64,000 nt of DNA from Leclercia pneumoniae (GTDB taxonomy: Bacteria > Pseudomonadota > Gammaproteobacteria > Enterobacterales > Enterobacteriaceae). The DNA lies in the NCBI RefSeq assembly GCF_017348915.1, contig NZ_CP071383.1, forward strand, positions 3,038,001 to 3,102,000, given 5' to 3'. Within the stretch, counting starts at the first letter, position 1, and every line of letters begins with the position of its first letter. The position numbers and the translations under genes were made by a program. Below, piece by piece: positions 8,890-17,178 of this stretch. The notes beneath the pieces were generated by a model that did no database searches, was not told the origin of the DNA, and was given only the letters and a program-made list of their open reading frames with translations.

Positions 8890-10179
8890 ATGGCACTAAA
8901 TGAGCTATCACCTAAGAAAGTTGAAAACGCTAAACCCAAAGAAACAGACTACAAACTGACGGATGGGGGCAGCCTGTATCTTTTAGTTAAAAAGAACGGG
9001 ACCAAGGCATGGCGAATGAACTACAGATTTAACGGCAAACAAGCTACGCTGGCTTTGGGCGTTTTCCCAGACGTTTCGCTGGCACTTGCCCGTAAGCGCA
9101 GAGATGAAGCAAGGCAACTTTTAGCCGACGGTGTTGACCCCAGAGTATCTAAAAAAGCAGCGCCAACAGAACCCACCTCGGCTACATTCCAGACAATCGC
9201 TTTAGAGTGGCACAAAGGCTCTATAGGCCATCCTTCATGGAAAGAAATTACCCGCATTAAAATTTTAAGAGAAATGGAAAATCATATTTTCCCATTTATC
9301 GGAAATAAACCCATCGATTCATTAAAAACAAGTGATCTGTTGCCATTATTAGTGAGGATGAGTGATCAGGGAATTGGAGCGACAACAGGAAGAGTGAAAA
9401 CTACTCTTGCAAGTGTTTTCCGGTACGCTATTCAGCGTGGAATTGTTGAATACAACCCTACCCATGATCTAAGAGGAGCAATTGCCAGTCCCAAAATAAA
9501 GCATCGTCCTGCACTTCCGTTAGAACGATTACCCGAATTAGTATCAAAAATTGATAGCTATACAGGGAGGCCGTTAACTAAGTTGGCGGTATTATTTTCC
9601 CTTCATACTTTTGTTCGCTCCAGTGAACTAAGACACGCAAGATGGGAGGAAATTAATTTTGAAACTGCAATGTGGACTATTCCTGCTGAAAGAAAAAGAA
9701 TTGAGGGGGTAAAATATTCAGAACGCGGGGCAAAAATGGGTAGTATTCATTATGTTCCATTATCTAATGAAGCTATTGATGTTCTCGAAGCCATTAAAAA
9801 AATAAGTGGTGAGTATGAGCTTATTTTCCCCGGAGATAGTAACCCTTACAAGCCGATGAGTGAGAACACAGTTAATAAGTCGTTGAGGATTATGGGGTAC
9901 GACACGCAGGCGGACATTTGCCTTCACGGATTCAGAGCAATGGCGTGCTCAGCCCTGACAGAATCAGGGTTATGGTCTAGGGATGCAGTGGAACGGCAAA
10001 TGAGCCATCAAGAACGAAATGAAGTTCGAGCGGCTTATGTTCACTTGGCACAACACATGCAAGAACGCCGGAGAATGATGCAATGGTGGTCACATTATAT
10101 AATCAGCAATTGTGAAAGTTATATTGCACCCTATGAAATTAGTGAAAAACCATTGGCAATGCTTAAGGTGGTCAAATAA
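8890..10179 (+). CDS. int: P4-family tyrosine integrase
   Basis: 429 aa. An N-terminal arm-binding DUF4102-type domain (about 1-90; KLTDGGSLYLLVKKNG, LGVFPDVSLALARKRR) leads into a SAM-like core-binding domain and a C-terminal catalytic domain. Visible catalytic residues are R248 (SSELRHARW), H346 and R349 (LHGFRAMA), H373 (MSHQ) and the nucleophile Y383 (RAAYVHLAQ). It recombines attP with argW. The ribosome site is weak. Its stop overlaps the next gene (TAATG). The coding sequence is more AT-rich than the chromosome. Confidence 0.95.
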   Translation: MALNELSPKKVENAKPKETDYKLTDGGSLYLLVKKNGTKAWRMNYRFNGKQATLALGVFPDVSLALARKRRDEARQLLADGVDPRVSKKAAPTEPTSATFQTIALEWHKGSIGHPSWKEITRIKILREMENHIFPFIGNKPIDSLKTSDLLPLLVRMSDQGIGATTGRVKTTLASVFRYAIQRGIVEYNPTHDLRGAIASPKIKHRPALPLERLPELVSKIDSYTGRPLTKLAVLFSLHTFVRSSELRHARWEEINFETAMWTIPAERKRIEGVKYSERGAKMGSIHYVPLSNEAIDVLEAIKKISGEYELIFPGDSNPYKPMSENTVNKSLRIMGYDTQADICLHGFRAMACSALTESGLWSRDAVERQMSHQERNEVRAAYVHLAQHMQERRRMMQWWSHYIISNCESYIAPYEISEKPLAMLKVVK

Positions 10180-11120
10180 TGAGCAAACATAACGAAAAAA
10201 ATATTTGGAAACGTAACGGCTTAGCCCCATTAGAATATTGCTCTGTATCCAGAGCGGCAAAAATACTTGATTGTGAAATTGATGATATATTCCACTGGTG
10301 TTATACAGGGAAAATTAATCTCTGTTTAAATTTTCAAAACATTTATTATTTCTATATTCCATTCTTAAAGTCCGATGGTGATATTTTAGAGCAAGTTGAA
10401 ACTCTCAATCTAGAAGCTCTGCCATCTGCGGATGGCATACCATATATTTTCGCAGATAAATTTAAGTCAGGTTATTTTTACATACCTGAAAAATTTCATT
10501 TGGTCGAAACCGAAGAACATTACTTGGTACAAACATATCTTAATGGAATATGGCCTGTAGATGGAAATATTTTATCTGCAATAAATACGGGATTAATGGA
10601 CTCAATTGAACTTTCTTTATTTAGTGAAGAAAACCCTGAATTTAAATCAGAAGGGGAAAGATTTCAACTCATTTCTCCAATTTTGATAAATAATCAATTT
10701 TCTGGAAAATTAAAGAACTGCGTAGAGGGTGATATTAAATACTTACAGTATCTTTGCGAGCATGCTCCTGATATAAACGACAAGCACTATCAACTGCAAA
10801 TTACTGGTTATTATATTGAATATATAAATAAACATGCTTTATCTGGCACACACATGCCTGTAATAAGCAAAGATAAAGATACAAGAACATTAACCTCATA
10901 TCAAACAACTGAAACGCCGAAAGTCAGGACTACGGCGAAACAATCAACCTACATAGCATCCCTGATGAATGCTTTGGGGGTAACGGAAGAAATGATGAGA
11001 TTCTCATCTATTGCTCAAATAAAAGATCATCTGAGCAGAAAAGCAGGCCCTGAAATGGAACTCCCTGAAATCACTGATGATACTTTAGATGACTGGCTTC
11101 AAAGGGCAGGTAAAAGGTAG
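10179..11120 (+). CDS. Unknown protein translationally coupled to the integrase
   Basis: 313 aa, strongly AT-rich, not recognised. Its ATG overlaps the integrase stop by one base, so the two should be co-translated. Residues about 20-50 (CSVSRAAKILDCEIDDIFHW) look like a helix-turn-helix or MerR/excisionase-like fold. The middle (50-225) is rich in aromatic and acidic residues without a catalytic motif I know. The C-terminal 70 residues (about 240-313, from KQSTYIASLMNALG) form a separate helical module after a low-complexity, Thr-rich linker. It may be a recombination directionality factor, a regulator or cargo; the sequence does not decide. Confidence 0.75.
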   Translation: MSKHNEKNIWKRNGLAPLEYCSVSRAAKILDCEIDDIFHWCYTGKINLCLNFQNIYYFYIPFLKSDGDILEQVETLNLEALPSADGIPYIFADKFKSGYFYIPEKFHLVETEEHYLVQTYLNGIWPVDGNILSAINTGLMDSIELSLFSEENPEFKSEGERFQLISPILINNQFSGKLKNCVEGDIKYLQYLCEHAPDINDKHYQLQITGYYIEYINKHALSGTHMPVISKDKDTRTLTSYQTTETPKVRTTAKQSTYIASLMNALGVTEEMMRFSSIAQIKDHLSRKAGPEMELPEITDDTLDDWLQRAGKR

Positions 11121-11233
11121 ATAATTTTTGATAATTCTGACGAGTTTTCAAAAACTCCGCGCATCACTGCACACCTAAAAGTAGCCTGCATCCGTTCGTT
11201 TCATTACGTTAAGTAGGATTGCAGGTGATTCAT

Positions 11234-11446
11234 ATGACAATCAAAAATTACCCTCTGTCAGGCAATGCCAGAGCTAAACACACTGCTGATTTTCTCAACA
11301 TCAGTTCAGTAACTCTCTGGCGCTGGACCAAAAATAAACCCGGTTTTCCCCAAGCAACTCGATTAACCGAAAGGGTAACCATCTACGATGCACAAGAAAT
11401 TAGGCAGTGGGTTAAGGCACAATCAGCGGGAATAAAGGGAATATAA
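11234..11446 (+). CDS. AlpA-like DNA-binding regulator
   Basis: 70 aa from the ATG at 11234, preceded by AGGT at a workable distance; an in-frame TTG lies at 11219. The core AKHTADFLNISSVTLWRWTKNKPGFPQATRL is a winged helix-turn-helix of the AlpA/excisionase type, and IYDAQEIRQWV is the usual end. In P4-like elements such proteins activate integrase or act in excision (Vis-like). Confidence 0.82.
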   Translation: MTIKNYPLSGNARAKHTADFLNISSVTLWRWTKNKPGFPQATRLTERVTIYDAQEIRQWVKAQSAGIKGI

Positions 11447-11495
11447 TGAAAATGTTAACTAAGTTGGGGAGAAAAAATTCTCCCCCATCAATTAA

Positions 11496-11669
11496 TCAAT
11501 TCTTTGGATCGATGCCACGATTCAGTAGCTCTTTACGCAAAATTCGCTTGATCCAAGATGCAAGAGCTGAATCTCCATCTTTGCGCATTTCTTCTTCAAG
11601 CTGTTGGCGGAACTCGTCTGTAAGACGCATCTGGAAAGGAGGAGAACGTTTTTCTTTTGGTGTTGACAT
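11496..11669 (-). CDS. Ribbon-helix-helix (Arc-type) repressor candidate
   Basis: 57 aa from MSTPKEKRSPPFQMRL; an in-frame TTG at 11681 is possible. PPFQMRLTDEFRQQLEE gives a beta strand plus first helix, and SALASWIKRILRKELL the second helix of an Arc/MetJ-type fold. The only leftward gene in the early region, it starts inside a promoter region with two matching palindromes (11668-11680 and 11699-11712). It probably represses itself and the rightward operon. Overlapping rightward frames in this stretch look like shadows. Confidence 0.72.
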   Translation of the reverse strand: MSTPKEKRSPPFQMRLTDEFRQQLEEEMRKDGDSALASWIKRILRKELLNRGIDPKN

Positions 11670-11691
11670 GGTGATGACCAAACCCTATATT
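11663..11691 (+). promoter_or_regulatory. Rightward early promoter of the satellite
   Basis: TTGACA (11663-11668), exactly 17 bases, TATATT (11686-11691): near-consensus sigma-70. Transcription would start near 11698 and run into the Icd-like to primase operon. The promoter overlaps the 5' end of the leftward RHH gene. Confidence 0.72.
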
Positions 11692-11712
11692 AACCTACAT
11701 GGTAATTACCAT
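11668..11712. promoter_or_regulatory. Two operator palindromes between face-to-face promoters
   Basis: ATGGTAATTACCAT (11699-11712) is a perfect 14-base palindrome. ATGGTGATGACCA (11668-11680) is a close match, 31 bases (about three helical turns) away. The first lies in the spacer of the rightward promoter. The second covers the expected start sites of both promoters. Likely binding sites of the RHH protein. Confidence 0.65.
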
Positions 11713-11740
11713 TATAAACACCAAAGCTACAAAAAAACAA
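11711..11740 (-). promoter_or_regulatory. Leftward promoter of the RHH gene
   Basis: On the minus strand TTGTTT (11740-11735), an 18-base spacer and a consensus TATAAT (11716-11711). Start of transcription would fall inside the palindrome at 11699-11712. Confidence 0.55.
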
Positions 11741-11803
11741 TGCCCGAACTGTGCTGGAACACAAATCGGGCATCTGACCAATCCGCTGTATGAGGAAACG
11801 AAG

Positions 11804-11980
11804 ATGGCTAAACAGAAGTGTACCTGGTTATTTGCGGCGATCAACCGCAGTCAACGCAATGCCCGTCCTGTGATGTTAAGGATCACCGCAGATAACGAGC
11901 ACTCAGCGCGGCGCAGACTGGCCCCGGACTACGGGCTGAGCTTTGCCGGTCGCATTCCTTGCGGAGGTGAACATGCGTAA
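11804..11980 (+). CDS. Icd-like (host cell division inhibitor-like) small protein
   Basis: 58 aa from MAKQKCTWLF, with GAGG at 11792-11795 as ribosome site. An ATG at 11699 in frame sits inside the operator and lacks a ribosome site. The segment RITADNEHSARRRLAP then FAGRIP matches the Icd-like/Ash family common in P4 and P1-type elements. P1 Icd inhibits host division; that role here is only inferred. First gene of the rightward operon. Confidence 0.7.
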   Translation: MAKQKCTWLFAAINRSQRNARPVMLRITADNEHSARRRLAPDYGLSFAGRIPCGGEHA

Positions 11981-12332
11981 TTATCCGCAACCCGGCGAAC
12001 GCTGGCAGCATGAACGTGGCTGGACCGTAACAATCATCCGATTAATTGAAGCGTCTCCCTCCGTGGCGCTGGTTAATCCTGAATTCAGCTGTGAAGTGCT
12101 GATACGTCATGACAGCGACAACCAGCTTTCTTCCTGCCCTCTGGCATGGTTTGAACAGCGGTATACGCGTCTGTTTGATGCGCCGCTCTTTAAACCTTCA
12201 CCAGCTCCGGCAGGCGGTAGTGGCTCCGGCCCGCTGACACTACATCCGTCTGTGGTATTTACCCGCTGGCGGGAGCGCAACATACGGCGTTCTGCTGAAC
12301 CTGACGACAATCACTATTCAAAGTTTCTCTGA
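11973..12332 (+). CDS. DUF4222-like P4-element protein
   Basis: 119 aa, starting 8 bases inside the previous gene with a strong GCGGAGGTGAAC leader. The beginning (MRNYPQPGERWQHERG then VTIIRL) and FSCEVLI resemble the short DUF4222 proteins of phages and P4 satellites. The C-terminal 50 residues (SPAPAGGSGSGPLTLHP and a basic tail) look like linker and disordered sequence. Function unknown. Confidence 0.62.
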   Translation: MRNYPQPGERWQHERGWTVTIIRLIEASPSVALVNPEFSCEVLIRHDSDNQLSSCPLAWFEQRYTRLFDAPLFKPSPAPAGGSGSGPLTLHPSVVFTRWRERNIRRSAEPDDNHYSKFL

Positions 12333-12363
12333 CAAAACACCGCTGAAAACGGAGTAATCCACG

Positions 12364-12648
12364 ATGAATTTTTCAAACGGGCACAACAGTGCTCAGGGCC
12401 ACACTTTGCCTGAAAAACAAAATACCGGTGCTTTTGCCTATGGATTGTCAGAGGACGGTTTCGGAAAGCTGACTCGCGCAAGAAATGCCTGCGACATGCT
12501 CCAGCTTCTCTTTTCTGAATACCCGTCTCAGGGCGGAACGCTGGATGCAGGCTGTGCGCCAGGCATTGCGGCGCTGATGGAGTACCTGCGGGCAGATTTG
12601 ACGGATATTGCGCACAGCTGTGCACTGATTGAAGGAGGTGCCAGATGA
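12364..12648 (+). CDS. Small P4-type early protein, possibly derepression-like
   Basis: 94 aa. The segment KLTRARNACDMLQLLFSEYP then LRADLTDIAHSCALI resembles small helical proteins in the P4 early operon that are often called derepression proteins. I am not certain of the family. Overlaps the next gene by ATGA (12645-12648), so it is coupled. Predicted all-helical, soluble. Confidence 0.65.
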   Translation: MNFSNGHNSAQGHTLPEKQNTGAFAYGLSEDGFGKLTRARNACDMLQLLFSEYPSQGGTLDAGCAPGIAALMEYLRADLTDIAHSCALIEGGAR

Positions 12649-13028
12649 ACCAGCCGCAGGTTTCCATTTTCCCGGCAGAAATGACCACCGCGCTGTACCG
12701 GCGGGCGATTGCATCGGCATGGCGGCAGAAAGCGCTGACTGAAACCGGCAGCGAGCAGTATGGTCCGCACAGCCTGACGGTTGAGCGTATTGAAATGGCC
12801 ATTGCCCTGCATATCGAGTGCGCATTGATTAACGAATATGGCGAAGCACAGGGAGCAGCGGCGGCGCTGGCACTGCTGACTGACATGCTGGAGCCGTCAC
12901 TGCTGACCGCACCGCCGGTACTGACCGTGCGCGGCTATGAAGTGATGGCGGAGCTGTACCGCACGCTTCCGGCGGCCTTTGATGACTTCTGCAGCACGGG
13001 TGTGGCGCTGCATCAGGGGGAAGTATGA
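12645..13028 (+). CDS. P4-type early operon protein of unknown function
   Basis: 127 aa, overlapping the genes before and after it by four bases. Helical with a conserved-looking SLTVERIEMAIALHIECALIN segment. Its position just before the primase matches the small DUF5375-type proteins of P4-like satellites, but that assignment is tentative. No catalytic motif is seen. Confidence 0.65.
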   Translation: MNQPQVSIFPAEMTTALYRRAIASAWRQKALTETGSEQYGPHSLTVERIEMAIALHIECALINEYGEAQGAAAALALLTDMLEPSLLTAPPVLTVRGYEVMAELYRTLPAAFDDFCSTGVALHQGEV

Positions 13029-15697
13029 CAACACAGACGGTTACGCAGATTTCAGCCGCCGCGCGGGGGAAATGGCCCGTTATTCTGCAGATGCTGCGTA
13101 TTGATGTACCTGAAAACGGCAGGCACGGTCCCTGCCCGAAATGTGGGGGCAAGGATCGTTTTCGCCTCGATGACCTTGATGGGCGCGGGACGTGGATTTG
13201 CAGCCAGTGCGGCAATGGTGACGGTCTGGATCTGGTTAAGCTCATGACCGGTTACGGCGTCAGAAAGGCCGCGCAGGAGGTGGCGCAGGTGCTTAATGTG
13301 CCGGATGTGCAGGAACTGTCTGTTAAGCCTGCCAGGCAAAAAGCCCCTAAACGTGACATGAGCCTTACCGTGGCGGCGCTGATGAAAGAGAGCCACACGG
13401 GAGAAAGCCCCTATCTGACCGGAAAAGGGTTCGCCGGATACCCGGCCTCCCTGACCGGGAGCGTGCAGCATATCAGCGGTAAGGATTTTCCTGCCGGTTC
13501 CCTGCTGTTACCGTTCACCACCAACGCCGGAGCCGTGACCGGTGCGCAGCTTATCGCCCCGACGGGTGAAAAAAGCATACTGCCCGGCAGCACGATGAAA
13601 GGCGCGTTTGTGGCGCTCAGCCCGTTACCGTCTGAACCGCCGGTACAGGTGGTGATTACCGAAGGTTACGCCACGGCGCTGACGGTAAGCCAGCTCACCG
13701 CCGGATGGGTAGTGGCTGCCATATCTGCGGGCAACCTGCCCAACGTGGCGCAGTCGCTGCGGGCACGCTGGCCTGAGGTAAAAATTATCATCGCCGGTGA
13801 TAACGATTTTCAGGACGGGGGCGAGAATCCCGGCAGATCCTTTGCTGAACGGGCGGCAAAAGCCGTCGGCGGCTGGATGACGCTGCCACCGGGAGAGATT
13901 AAGGCTGACTGGAATGATTTCCATCGGGAGCACGGTATTACCCGTGCCCGTGAAGCCTTTCGTAACGGTCTGGTGCTGTGCGGGGAAAGCCGCACGCAGC
14001 TGCCGCACGGGTTCCGTCTTACCCAGGAATATCTCTGGTATGAAAAACAGGTACAGCGCAACGGTGAGACGGAGATCCAGAACGTCAAAATATGCAACCC
14101 GCTGCGCGTGACGGCAATCACCTGCGATGCCGATGGCGGTAACTTCGGGCGACTTCTGGAGTGGGAAGATACGTGGGGTGAGCGCCGCCGCTGGGCGATG
14201 CCGATGGAAATGCTGAGCGGCAGCGGTGAGGAGCTGCGCCGGGTACTGCTGGTCAACGGGCTGTCCTATATCAGCACCACCGGTGAGGCCCGCGCCCGCC
14301 TGATGGAATATATCTCTCTGTGTAAACCGGAACGCCGCGTGACCTGCGTAAGCCGTACCGGGTGGCATGGTCAGGTTTACGTCCTGCAGGATGAGGTCAG
14401 CGGTGAAGGCGCGGAAAGTGTCATTCTCCAGACCACTTCCGTGCAGGGGCGCGATTTCCGCGTGTCGGGCACAACGGAGGAATGGCGGGAGCACGTTTCA
14501 CGTTACTGCACCGGCAACTCCCGCGTGGCATTTGCCGTCAGTCTGGCTTTTGCTGCACCACTATTACGGCTGGTTGGTATGGACGGCGGCGGCTACCACC
14601 TCAAGGGGGAATCGACGGACGGTAAGACCACCACCATGAAAGCGGCAACCTCCGTCTGCGGCGGGCCTGACTACTGGCAGACGTGGCGGGCAACCGGCAA
14701 CGCGCTGGAGGGATGCGCCAGCCGCCGCAACGATGCCGCCATGATGCTCGATGAGATCCGGGAGGTGGACGGACGCGAGGCAGGCAATATCGCCTACATG
14801 CTGGCAAATGGTCAGGGCAAGGGCCGTGCCGGTACGGACGGTGAGCTGCGCACCCGTAAGCAGTGGCGGCTGCTGTTCTTTTCAACCGGCGAGCTGTCAC
14901 TGACTGAACATGCGGCAAAAGCCGGAGAGCGTACTTTTGCCGGAATGGAAGTCAGGATGATCCAGATCCCCAGCGATTCCGGGAAGTTTGGCGTATTTGA
15001 GGAGCTGCACGGCTTCGACAGCGGCAAAGCGCTGGCGGAGCATCTTGAATGGGCCACGTCCAGTTACTACGGTTCGCCGTTCCGGGAGTGGCTGAAAGCC
15101 CTGACCGCTGATCTTAACGGGCTGACGGCACAGGCAAAGTCACTGATGAAGGAATATACCGCCGCCCTGACCCCGAAAGATGCGGGTAATCAGGTAGGCC
15201 GGGCTGTGAACCGCTTTGCACTGGTGGCGATGGCGGGCGAGCTGGCAACCCGGCTGGGTATCACCGGCTGGCCTGAGGGTGAAGCGCTGCGGGCAACCCG
15301 CGTCTGCCTGAACGCATGGCTGAAAGATCGTGGGCACACCGCCAATCAGGAAGATATTGCCGCACTGGAGCAGGTACGCAGCTTCTTTACCGCGAATCAG
15401 TACAGCCGCTTTGCTGACTGGCACGACGAGCGTAACCGCCCCGGCAATATGGTGGGCTGGCGCAGGGTGGAGAAAGGCAGTACCGCGCAGGGCACGGAAG
15501 CCGTCACCACATTCTACGTCATGCCGTCCGGCTGGAAAGAAATCTGCCGGGGATTTGACCCGCGCAAGGTGGCGCGTCTGTGCGCGGATCGTGGATACCT
15601 GCTGCCCTCCACCGATGGCAAGCTGCAGACAACCATTCGCCCGCCAGAGATGAATCCCCGCAGGCTCTATGTCTTCAACAGCGAGGTGCCGGGTTAA
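13025..15697 (+). CDS. Primase-helicase of the P4 alpha type with DUF927 helicase part
   Basis: 890 aa. A zinc-binding primase module has C37, C40, C59 and C62 (GPCPKCGGKDRF, WICSQCGNGDG). A TOPRIM fold follows with EGYATAL at about 213 and DND at 259-261. A DUF927-type helicase/ATPase has Walker A GESTDGKTTT at about 529 and Walker B AAMMLDEIRE at about 571. It should start and unwind DNA for satellite replication. P4 alpha also binds origin iterons; here the iteron array lies just downstream. Last gene of the early operon. Confidence 0.92.
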   Translation: MTTQTVTQISAAARGKWPVILQMLRIDVPENGRHGPCPKCGGKDRFRLDDLDGRGTWICSQCGNGDGLDLVKLMTGYGVRKAAQEVAQVLNVPDVQELSVKPARQKAPKRDMSLTVAALMKESHTGESPYLTGKGFAGYPASLTGSVQHISGKDFPAGSLLLPFTTNAGAVTGAQLIAPTGEKSILPGSTMKGAFVALSPLPSEPPVQVVITEGYATALTVSQLTAGWVVAAISAGNLPNVAQSLRARWPEVKIIIAGDNDFQDGGENPGRSFAERAAKAVGGWMTLPPGEIKADWNDFHREHGITRAREAFRNGLVLCGESRTQLPHGFRLTQEYLWYEKQVQRNGETEIQNVKICNPLRVTAITCDADGGNFGRLLEWEDTWGERRRWAMPMEMLSGSGEELRRVLLVNGLSYISTTGEARARLMEYISLCKPERRVTCVSRTGWHGQVYVLQDEVSGEGAESVILQTTSVQGRDFRVSGTTEEWREHVSRYCTGNSRVAFAVSLAFAAPLLRLVGMDGGGYHLKGESTDGKTTTMKAATSVCGGPDYWQTWRATGNALEGCASRRNDAAMMLDEIREVDGREAGNIAYMLANGQGKGRAGTDGELRTRKQWRLLFFSTGELSLTEHAAKAGERTFAGMEVRMIQIPSDSGKFGVFEELHGFDSGKALAEHLEWATSSYYGSPFREWLKALTADLNGLTAQAKSLMKEYTAALTPKDAGNQVGRAVNRFALVAMAGELATRLGITGWPEGEALRATRVCLNAWLKDRGHTANQEDIAALEQVRSFFTANQYSRFADWHDERNRPGNMVGWRRVEKGSTAQGTEAVTTFYVMPSGWKEICRGFDPRKVARLCADRGYLLPSTDGKLQTTIRPPEMNPRRLYVFNSEVPG

Positions 15698-15731
15698 GGC
15701 TTTGCGTGAGTCTTATTTATTAAGGGTAACA

Positions 15732-15920
15732 GGTGAAACAGGTGGAACAACCGTATTTTACAAGGGCTGAGCCTGTTCCACCTTCTGAAATAGTGAGGTG
15801 GAACAGGTGGAACGCCAGCCGATCCGTTGTTCCACCTTGTTACCCGCGATGTTCCACCTGTTCTTTGCCTATAAATGCTTTACAAAACAATGCTGTAACA
15901 CATGTTTCACCTGTTCCACC
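15732..15920. other. Iteron array, candidate replication origin
   Basis: Nine copies of a 9-mer GGTGRAACR. Forward copies are at 15732, 15741, 15797 and 15806. Reverse copies are at 15774, 15828, 15850, 15903 and 15912. The outer pairs are mirror images: GGTGAAACA-GGTGGAACA at the left and TGTTTCACC-TGTTCCACC at the right. P4 origins carry similar GGTGAACA-type iterons bound by the alpha primase. A 70-codon open frame across this array is an artefact of the repeats. Confidence 0.8.
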
Positions 15921-16007
15921 GCACCGTGGACATAAAGCAGACTGAAACCGAGGCATTTTTATCTGGCTGGCTGTCATAGCCGCGTCTGAATAACCGCAAA
16001 CGCCCGT

Positions 16008-16064
16008 TGTGCCAGCCACCACACACTGAGCACCGATAGTGCGCTTGTGTCAGCCACGACACAA
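16008..16064 (+). promoter_or_regulatory. Two Ogr/Delta-type activator boxes before psu
   Basis: TTGTGTCAGCCACGACACAA (16045-16064) is an inverted repeat with TGT/ACA ends. TGTGCCAGCCACCACACA at 16008-16025 shares its centre. P2/P4 late promoters are activated through TGT...ACA boxes about 55 bases upstream of the start. These are likely sites for the Delta-like protein encoded two genes on. Confidence 0.65.
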
Positions 16065-16097
16065 TTGACGTAACGAAGCAACGCGACAGGAGAAGTC

Positions 16098-16859
16098 ATG
16101 AACAACACCGCAGAGAATAACAACCTTTCCACTTTTCCGGCTGTCACGCAGCGGGCACTGGAAACCCTGAACACAACCAGAAACGCATGGCTTGAAGCAC
16201 GTCGTCAGCAAAAAACGGCAGCGGATAATATTGCGACAATCCGCCAGCGCCGCGCTGAAATGGAAGCCACGACTAACGCGCTGAATGAGGAGTGGCGCAC
16301 GCTGTTTCGTGACAGTCAGGGCGTAGTCTCAAAGGAAATGAAAAAACTGCGCACGGAAATTGCGCTGGGACGAGAAACGCTTGAGGATTTTGATGAATTA
16401 CTGGCTGCGCATGAAAAGGAAGCCGCTTTTTTACCGCAGGAAGCCGGGAAATTAGCCGGGCAGTATATCAGCGCACATAACACCCTTGTGGAAATTCGCG
16501 CAAAGCAAATCTGGGAAGACTTCATGCAGTCGCATGGTAAGGCGTTAATCCAGACACTGAGCCTGCTCAAAACCACAATGGGGCGGGAAGCCAGTGCCGT
16601 TGTGGGTGTGGTGAATTCAGTTAATGACCCGGACACAGTACTGAAAGACTTTATTCACAAACATATCACCAGACCGGCTCTTACTAACGCTGCGATGCCG
16701 GAACAGGACCCTGTGTTTAAACTGGCAGGTGTTGCGCCGGATTATGCTGCCCTTGCTGATTTCCGCAAACTTCCCTCTCCGGCGGCCCTTCATAAAATGA
16801 AGATCCGGCAGGAACGTGAAGAACTGCAAAAACGTAACCGAGTCGCGGAGGGGATCTGA
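16098..16859 (+). CDS. Psu-like polarity suppression / capsid decoration protein
   Basis: 253 aa, longer than P4 Psu (190 aa). After an N-terminal coiled-coil region (about 20-70), the core LAGQYISAHNTLVEIRAKQIWEDFMQSHGKAL aligns in pattern with Psu (AGRYIRSHEAVQ, LNDFMQQHGTAL). P4 Psu decorates the small capsid and inhibits Rho termination. AGGAG precedes the ATG. Its TGA overlaps the next ATG (TGATG). Confidence 0.82.
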   Translation: MNNTAENNNLSTFPAVTQRALETLNTTRNAWLEARRQQKTAADNIATIRQRRAEMEATTNALNEEWRTLFRDSQGVVSKEMKKLRTEIALGRETLEDFDELLAAHEKEAAFLPQEAGKLAGQYISAHNTLVEIRAKQIWEDFMQSHGKALIQTLSLLKTTMGREASAVVGVVNSVNDPDTVLKDFIHKHITRPALTNAAMPEQDPVFKLAGVAPDYAALADFRKLPSPAALHKMKIRQEREELQKRNRVAEGI

Positions 16860-17131
16860 TGGCACTTAAATGTCCCGAATGCGGCACTACGGCACATGCC
16901 AGAACCTCCGCCTATGAAGCACCATCGGTTAAACGCTCATGGTATCAGTGCCAGAACCTGGAATGTTCCTGCACATTTACCGCACTCGAAAGTGTGGATA
17001 CGATAATTATGAAGCCCCGGCGCAATGAAAATGTATCAGTCGAACCGGAGCAACCTGAAAAGCAGCAGAGAACGCTCAATCGCTATGGCTCCGCGTCAAA
17101 GCTGTCAGGCCGTCAGCAAATCCCTGTCTGA
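16859..17131 (+). CDS. Ogr/Delta-like zinc-finger late activator
   Basis: 90 aa. CPECGTTAHARTSAYEAP, a KRSWYQCQN segment, then ECSCTFTALES give the four-cysteine zinc finger of the P2 Ogr / P4 Delta family. It should activate late promoters of the satellite and of a P2-like helper. Co-translated with psu. The tail after residue 60 is basic and probably disordered. Confidence 0.9.
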   Translation: MALKCPECGTTAHARTSAYEAPSVKRSWYQCQNLECSCTFTALESVDTIIMKPRRNENVSVEPEQPEKQQRTLNRYGSASKLSGRQQIPV

Positions 17132-17151
17132 TTAACAAAAAACGCCCACGT

Positions 17152-17178
17152 AATCCCGGTCCTGTACCGGGATTTTTT
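17152..17178 (+). terminator. Terminator of the psu-delta operon
   Basis: Perfect stem AATCCCGGT/ACCGGGATT with a 5-base loop followed by TTTTTT. Confidence 0.9.

Noticed and set aside
8676..8903. 75-codon open frame starting in argW
   Set aside because: It begins in the tRNA and crosses the att arm sites; no homology.
11446..11793. 115-codon rightward open frame
   Set aside because: It lies opposite the RHH gene, whose frame gives a coherent DNA-binding fold; the rightward product is low-complexity and basic.
13052..14494. Long minus-strand frames opposite the primase
   Set aside because: Shadow frames of a GC-rich gene; the plus strand has clear catalytic motifs.
15733..15945. 70-codon open frame after the primase
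   Set aside because: It is made of the GGTGGAACA iterons and their complements; no homology and no ribosome site.
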